A stretch of DNA of 64,000 nucleotides from Zeaxanthinibacter sp. PT1 (GTDB lineage Bacteria > Bacteroidota > Bacteroidia > Flavobacteriales > Flavobacteriaceae), in contig NZ_JAQPCN010000002.1 in the NCBI RefSeq assembly GCF_028464225.1, positions 310,001 to 374,000 on the forward strand. Direction: 5' to 3'. The notes beneath the pieces were generated by a model, which saw nothing but the letters and a program-made list of their open reading frames with translations, was not told the origin of the DNA and made no database searches. Numbering within the stretch: the first letter of the stretch is position 1; each line of letters begins with the position of its first letter. Made by a program: the position numbers and the translations under genes. This document shows positions 60,479 through 64,000 of the stretch, one piece after another.

Positions 60479-60931
60479 TTTGTTCAGCAACTGGGCGGCA
60501 TGCGCCTTGGTCTTCACTTTATCAATCACTCGTTCTACAACCCCTTCTTCATCGATCACAAAAGTGGTCCGGTGAATTCCGTCATATACCTTACCCATAA
60601 ATTTCTTTTCACCCCAGACTCCGAAGGTTTCAAGAACGGTATGATCCGTATCGGCGAGCAATGGAAATGGCAGCTCGTACTTTTCTTTAAAATTAGATTG
60701 CTTCTTTTCTGTGTCTTCACTTACCCCAAGAAGGGCGTAGCCCCGGTCTTTAAACTCCTGGTAATGATCCCTAAGATCACAAGCCTCTGCTGTACAGCCC
60801 GGGGTATTTGCCCTCGGGTAAAAAAATACGATGAGTTTTTGGCCTTTGTAATCTGAAAGTTTTACCGGCTTGCCATCCTGGTCTCTGGAGGTAAAATCCG
60901 GGACCTTGTCCCCTACTTCTAGTCTTTTCAT
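60476..60931 (-). CDS. bcp: Thioredoxin-dependent peroxiredoxin (Bcp/PrxQ)
   Basis: A 151-residue protein with the peroxidatic motif FYPRANTPGCTAEACDLRD (catalytic Cys and resolving Cys five residues apart, the PrxQ pattern). It reduces peroxides with thioredoxin in the cytoplasm. Divergent from nth with a 50-base gap. Confidence 0.94.
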   Translation of the reverse strand: MKRLEVGDKVPDFTSRDQDGKPVKLSDYKGQKLIVFFYPRANTPGCTAEACDLRDHYQEFKDRGYALLGVSEDTEKKQSNFKEKYELPFPLLADTDHTVLETFGVWGEKKFMGKVYDGIHRTTFVIDEEGVVERVIDKVKTKAHAAQLLNK

Positions 60932-60981
60932 AGTTTCTTTTTAACTTCGCGTTTTTGCAATTCAGCCCTAAAAATACGAAA

Positions 60982-61647
60982 ATGACCAAGTCTGAAAAAG
61001 TTGCCTTTGTAATAGAGACCCTACAGGAAATTTATCCGGAGATCCCGGTTCCCCTGGATCACAAAGATCCTTACACCCTATTAATAGCAGTACTATTGTC
61101 CGCCCAGAGTACTGATGTACGGGTAAACCAGGTTACTCCCCTGTTGTTCCAAAGGGCAGACAACCCTTATAAAATGGTACAACTGGAAGTTGACGAGATC
61201 CGAGAAATCATCAGGCCGGTTGGACTCTCACCCACTAAAGCAAAAGCAATACACAGGCTATCAGAAATCCTGATCGAAAAGTTTGAGGGAAAAGTCCCCA
61301 GGAAATTAGAATTATTAGAGACCCTTCCCGGTGTAGGTCATAAAACAGCCAGCGTGGTCGTTGCCCAGGCCTTCGGGATACCTGCCTTCCCCGTAGACAC
61401 CCATATTCACAGGTTGATGTATCGATGGGGATTTTCTAATGGAAAGAACGTAGTACAGACAGAGAAGGATGCCAAAAGACTATTTCCGGAAGCCTTGTGG
61501 AACGAATTGCATTTGCAGATCATCTGGTATGGTCGGGAATTTTGCCAGGCACGGGGATGGGACCTGGATAAAGACCCGATCACCAAAACGATAGGGAGAC
61601 GTAAAGTGATTGATGCGTATAATAAAAAGAAAAAGACCCGCTTTTAA
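60982..61647 (+). CDS. nth: Endonuclease III-type DNA glycosylase without the FeS cluster cysteines
   Basis: The ATG at 60982 gives 221 residues; an in-frame TTG nine codons upstream is less likely. HhH motif LPGVGHKTASVVVAQAF with the catalytic Lys, and catalytic Asp in FPVDTHIHRL, are intact. The C-terminal part that in E. coli Nth holds Cys-x6-Cys-x2-Cys-x5-Cys retains only one Cys (EFCQARGWDL), so no [4Fe-4S] cluster is expected. It excises oxidised pyrimidines. Confidence 0.9.
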   Translation: MTKSEKVAFVIETLQEIYPEIPVPLDHKDPYTLLIAVLLSAQSTDVRVNQVTPLLFQRADNPYKMVQLEVDEIREIIRPVGLSPTKAKAIHRLSEILIEKFEGKVPRKLELLETLPGVGHKTASVVVAQAFGIPAFPVDTHIHRLMYRWGFSNGKNVVQTEKDAKRLFPEALWNELHLQIIWYGREFCQARGWDLDKDPITKTIGRRKVIDAYNKKKKTRF

Positions 61648-61654
61648 CGGGTCT
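61626..61654 (-). terminator. Intrinsic terminator after the first sigma module
   Basis: AGACCCG and CGGGTCT, 7-bp stem with a seven-base loop, followed on the minus strand by a T-rich run. It lies 11 bases after the small gene's stop and inside the last codons of nth, which it may also serve. Confidence 0.75.
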
Positions 61655-61664
61655 CTGAAATTTT

Positions 61665-61808
61665 CTAGTTGATATTGGCCTCGAATTTAAAACCCTGATA
61701 AGCTAGGATCTTTAACGACCTGGAATAATCCAGTAAAAAACGTATGGTCTCTGGGCGGGCCTTTGACAGCCTGCAAAGATTTTTTTCCTCGGAGTAAATT
61801 TTTTCCAT
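61665..61808 (-). CDS. 47-residue protein of sigma module 1
   Basis: The gene was too short for routine calling. It runs from an ATG at 61806-61808 to TAG at 61665-61667 and encodes 47 residues. The central part holds CRLSKARPETIRFLLDYSRS and is shared with the gene at 62787-62930 of identical length; the segment from Cys12 to Leu32 matches at about 17 of 21 positions without gaps. There is no signal peptide or membrane helix; the middle is likely one amphipathic helix. It lies 68 bases downstream of an ECF sigma gene and is followed by a terminator. A regulatory partner of the sigma factor is an inference from the repeated arrangement. Confidence 0.82.
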   Translation of the reverse strand: MEKIYSEEKNLCRLSKARPETIRFLLDYSRSLKILAYQGFKFEANIN

Positions 61809-61876
61809 GTGCTTATAGTATAGTTACGACTTAATAACGCAACCATTATGGAAATATTGCTCAGAGATTTTAGCGA

Positions 61877-62461
61877 TTACATATCGGTCAGTACGATATT
61901 GTGTTTTTGAATGATCTTTCTTAGGTTAATCAGAGCATATCGCATACGTCCCAGTGCTGTATTGATACTCACTCCTGTGTTCTCAGAGATCTCTTTAAAA
62001 CTCATGTCCCTGTAAATTCGCATCACCAGTACCTCTTTCTGATCCTCGGGCAGTTCATCGATTAATAATTCCAGGTCACTGTCTACCTGCTCCTTAATAA
62101 TCATGCCTTCTGCATTGAGATCCTCATCCCCGATCACAGAGAAAATATTAAAGTCGTCACTACCCTCAAATTTTGGCATCCGCTTGTTCTTCCTGAAAAA
62201 GTCGATGATCAGGTTGTGGGCAATCCTCATGACCCATGGAAGGAATTTACCTTCTTCACTGTAATTACCTTTCTTAAGCGTATTGATCACCTTGATAAAG
62301 GTATCCTGGAAGATATCTTCTGCAATGTCACGATCCATGACTTTAGAATAGATAAAACTGGTGATTCTCTGGTTGTGTCTGCGGATCAGTATTTCCAGCG
62401 CATGTTCATCTCCGCTGATGTAATCTCTTACTAATACTGAATCATCAATTACTTTTGCCAT
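61877..62461 (-). CDS. ECF-type RNA polymerase sigma factor 1
   Basis: A 194-residue sigma-70 of the ECF group. Region 2 (HNQRITSFIYSKVMDRDIAEDIFQDTFIKV) binds core and the -10 element; region 4 (LPEDQKEVLVMRIYRDMSFKEISENTGVSINTALGRMRYAL) has the -35 helix-turn-helix. It is about 70% identical by eye, without gaps, to the second copy at 63004-63585. No anti-sigma membrane protein is encoded beside it. The downstream 47-residue gene is its only neighbour in the transcript. Confidence 0.92.
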   Translation of the reverse strand: MAKVIDDSVLVRDYISGDEHALEILIRRHNQRITSFIYSKVMDRDIAEDIFQDTFIKVINTLKKGNYSEEGKFLPWVMRIAHNLIIDFFRKNKRMPKFEGSDDFNIFSVIGDEDLNAEGMIIKEQVDSDLELLIDELPEDQKEVLVMRIYRDMSFKEISENTGVSINTALGRMRYALINLRKIIQKHNIVLTDM

Positions 62462-62740
62462 GTGTCGTTGTTTTTTCGAGGTCAGAAACCTGGGATATTA
62501 ATAAAGGTTGATGGTCGCTTTTTTAATGCTGCCGTGACTCTTTGTCTTAATCACAGTTTAAAAGTACCATATTGCCCCCCCGGCGAAAAAAGTATGTTGT
62601 CAAACAACGATTTTTTGATGTAAACAGGCGATATTATCATTTGTGGGTATACTAAAAGGAAAATTTCGGAGTTGGCAGCACCCTTTGAGCTCTATTATAA
62701 AAGAGCGGCAAAGCTAATACCCCCGGGGAGGGAAAATAAA
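62462..62740. other. Intergenic region upstream of sigma 1
   Basis: No coding potential. A small hairpin GTTG-TCAAA-CAAC lies near 62598-62610 and a C/G-rich run (CCCCCCCGGCG) near 62575. No exact TAnnTTTG box was found for sigma 1. Confidence 0.45.
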
Positions 62741-62763
62741 AAAGCCCTCAAAGAGAGGGCTTT
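62741..62763 (-). terminator. Intrinsic terminator after the second sigma module
   Basis: AAAGCCCTC and GAGGGCTTT, 9-bp perfect stem with a five-base loop, followed on the minus strand by a T-run. It lies 23 bases after the stop of the 47-residue gene. Confidence 0.88.
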
Positions 62764-62786
62764 ATATATATAAGGTATAAGGAGTA

Positions 62787-62930
62787 TTAGTTCTTGTGGC
62801 TTGTAAAAACCAGTTCCCTGTGTTTGCTTACATGTAGTGAGCGGGAATAGGACAGCAGGAAGTTGATGGTTTCCGGGCGGGCCTTAACTAATCTACAAGC
62901 TGGAACGGGATGGGGGTAGCAGTGTTTCAT
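62787..62930 (-). CDS. 47-residue protein of sigma module 2
   Basis: Uncalled small gene from the ATG at 62928-62930 to TAA at 62787-62789, 47 residues. It has CRLVKARPETINFLLSYSRS in the same position as its paralog at 61665-61808. N- and C-terminal ends differ (this one starts MKHCYPHPVPA and ends SHKN). Conservation only in the middle, equal length and equal placement behind paralogous sigma genes show that it is real. It lies 73 bases downstream of the sigma gene. Confidence 0.82.
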   Translation of the reverse strand: MKHCYPHPVPACRLVKARPETINFLLSYSRSLHVSKHRELVFTSHKN

Positions 62931-63003
62931 ATGATAGTTTTGTTATACAATAGGATAACGCACTAGCGTATATGAAACGTGGTTTTTATCGTTCTACTAC
63001 CAA

Positions 63004-63585
63004 TTAATTCGTTAAAACTATATTATTCTTCTCTACCATCTTTCGGATATTGATGAGGGCATAACGCATTCTGCCCAAAGCGGTATTGATGCTAACCCCA
63101 GTAATATCGGCGATTTCCTTAAAACTCATGTCCTTGTAGATGCGCATAGTAAGCACTTCTTTCTGATCTTCAGGTAATTGCTCCACTAAAATAGTGAGGT
63201 CTGACTCTATCTGGTCCTTGATCAGCCTGCGCTCTACATTGAGCTCCCCGTCACTGAGGATGGAAAAAATATCGAACTCTTTATTGCCCTGGTATTTGGG
63301 CATTTTTTTGTTTCTTCGGAAATGGTCTATGATCAGGTTGTGCGCAATGCGCATTACCCAGGGTAAAAATTTACCCTCTTCGCTATAAGATCCTTTTTTA
63401 AGGGTTCTAATGACCTTGATAAAGGTGTCCTGGAATATATCTTCCGCAATGTCACGATCCCTGACCTTGGAGTAGATAAAGCTTACAATACGTTGATTAT
63501 GTTTTTTTAATAGGAGCTCCAGTGCTTTTTCGTCTCCTTGAATGTAGTCCCTTACTAATATCGAATCATCGATCTGTACTTCCAT
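63004..63585 (-). CDS. ECF-type RNA polymerase sigma factor 2
   Basis: A 193-residue ECF sigma factor collinear with that at 61877-62461, with the same region 2 (SFIYSKVRDRDIAEDIFQDT) and region 4 (KEVLTMRIYKDMSFKEIADI then TALGRMRYALINIRK). Differences cluster in the linker between regions 2 and 4 (around residues 97-130) and at both ends. It has a strong promoter of the housekeeping type. The position next to uvrA is seen in other flavobacteria. Regulon unknown. Confidence 0.92.
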   Translation of the reverse strand: MEVQIDDSILVRDYIQGDEKALELLLKKHNQRIVSFIYSKVRDRDIAEDIFQDTFIKVIRTLKKGSYSEEGKFLPWVMRIAHNLIIDHFRRNKKMPKYQGNKEFDIFSILSDGELNVERRLIKDQIESDLTILVEQLPEDQKEVLTMRIYKDMSFKEIADITGVSINTALGRMRYALINIRKMVEKNNIVLTN

Positions 63586-63710
63586 ACGGCTTACTTATTT
63601 TGGTTAAAATACCGGTCCCGGTATGAGGTTACGGGACGTAGGTTATTTAGTATTAAATCAAAAAAAGTAAAGTTGCGCGTATAGGCGGTTATTCTTGTGG
63701 TTTGCTGCTC

Positions 63711-63740
63711 CAAATATAAACAAAATTTTGCGCCACCAAA
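63711..63740 (-). promoter_or_regulatory. Promoter of sigma 2
   Basis: Minus-strand -33 TTTG (63737-63740) and -7 TATATTTG (63711-63718), 18 bases apart. The leader to the start codon is about 120 bases. Confidence 0.65.
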
Positions 63741-63810
63741 ATAAGCGGCCCTGATTGCGTCCTTTTTTCGCCTTATCGGATCAGCTCTGGCTATTGAATT
63801 GTTTCTATCG

Positions 63811-63818
63811 TATCTTTG
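63811..63818 (+). promoter_or_regulatory. -7 box of uvrA
   Basis: TATCTTTG, exact consensus, 17 bases before the ATG at 63836. Confidence 0.6.
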
Positions 63819-63835
63819 CAACTTTAACGACTCCT

Positions 63836-64000
63836 ATGCCCGATATTACTGAAGTTAACCCAAAACACAATATTATAATCAAAGGGGCCAAACTCCACAA
63901 TCTAAAGAATATAGATGTGGTGATCCCGAGGAACAGGCTCGTGGTAATTACCGGGCTATCCGGATCCGGGAAATCGAGCCTGGCCTTTGACACCTTGTAC
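63836..64000 (+). CDS. uvrA: Excinuclease ABC subunit A, N-terminal part
   Basis: The first 55 codons are visible: [20 protein letters not shown] and the Walker A motif [16 protein letters not shown] are unmistakable UvrA. The rest lies beyond the right edge. UvrA is the damage-sensing ATPase of nucleotide excision repair. The ATG is 17 bases after a consensus -7 box. Confidence 0.95.
   Translation, partial: MPDITEVNPKHNIIIKGAKLHNLKNIDVVIPRNRLVVITGLSGSGKSSLAFDTLY

Overview
The window looks like chromosomal DNA of a marine-type member of the Flavobacteriaceae (Bacteroidota). The evidence is the repeated promoter element TAnnTTTG (the flavobacterial -7 box), the near absence of Shine-Dalgarno sequences, two TonB-dependent receptors with carboxypeptidase-like N-terminal domains, a BatA-type protein, and many small families typical of flavobacteria. 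The genus cannot be fixed from this sequence. No rRNA, tRNA, CRISPR array, insertion sequence or prophage was seen.

Left edge (1-3215): an accessory peptide-export locus. Three small minus-strand genes (199-711) encode 53-54 residue peptides, each with a double-glycine leader. Upstream in the same direction are a winged-HTH-type protein (1095-1457) and an HlyD-type membrane-fusion protein (1489-2637). A Cro/CI-type regulator (2832-3215) is divergent. A 10-bp sequence occurs in opposite orientation at both divergent promoters and looks like a shared operator. The expected C39-peptidase ABC exporter is not in view and may lie left of the window; only the first 46 codons of another gene are visible there.

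Region 3218-7360: three paralogous membrane proteins of a family I do not recognise surround tsaE and a small lipoprotein made largely of three identical 13-residue repeats.

Region 7456-31584: mostly housekeeping. It holds alanine dehydrogenase, a secreted amidase, a GNAT-nitrilase fusion, a SET protein, a tesA-like esterase divergent from a ybbA/ybbP-type ABC pair, proline dehydrogenase divergent from aroB, DinB, Lrp, an M14 peptidase, TerC, a fatty-acid-hydroxylase-superfamily protein, mscL, parC-parE and ychF.

Region 31698-48252: a TonB receptor, an arginase-family hydrolase, a ferredoxin divergent from acyl-CoA reductase-serC-serA, several small membrane or lipoproteins, a His/Cys-rich membrane protein next to a TonB receptor with a His/Glu-rich loop (a likely metal-uptake pair), folE, a lolD-type ATPase and a TIGR02757 protein.

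Region 48347-64000: an S10 peptidase, a secreted Gfo/Idh/MocA oxidoreductase, an SGNH hydrolase, a glycosyltransferase, a BatA/dihydroorotase-like/DUF4870-like/esterase operon, an MBL hydrolase, bcp divergent from nth, and the start of uvrA. Two nearly identical ECF sigma genes (61877-62461 and 63004-63585) are each followed by an uncalled 47-codon gene and a terminator. The two 47-residue products are clear paralogs, so a three-part module has been duplicated here.

The strongest candidates for undescribed biology are the double-glycine peptide locus, the duplicated sigma/47-aa module, and the triple-repeat lipoprotein.
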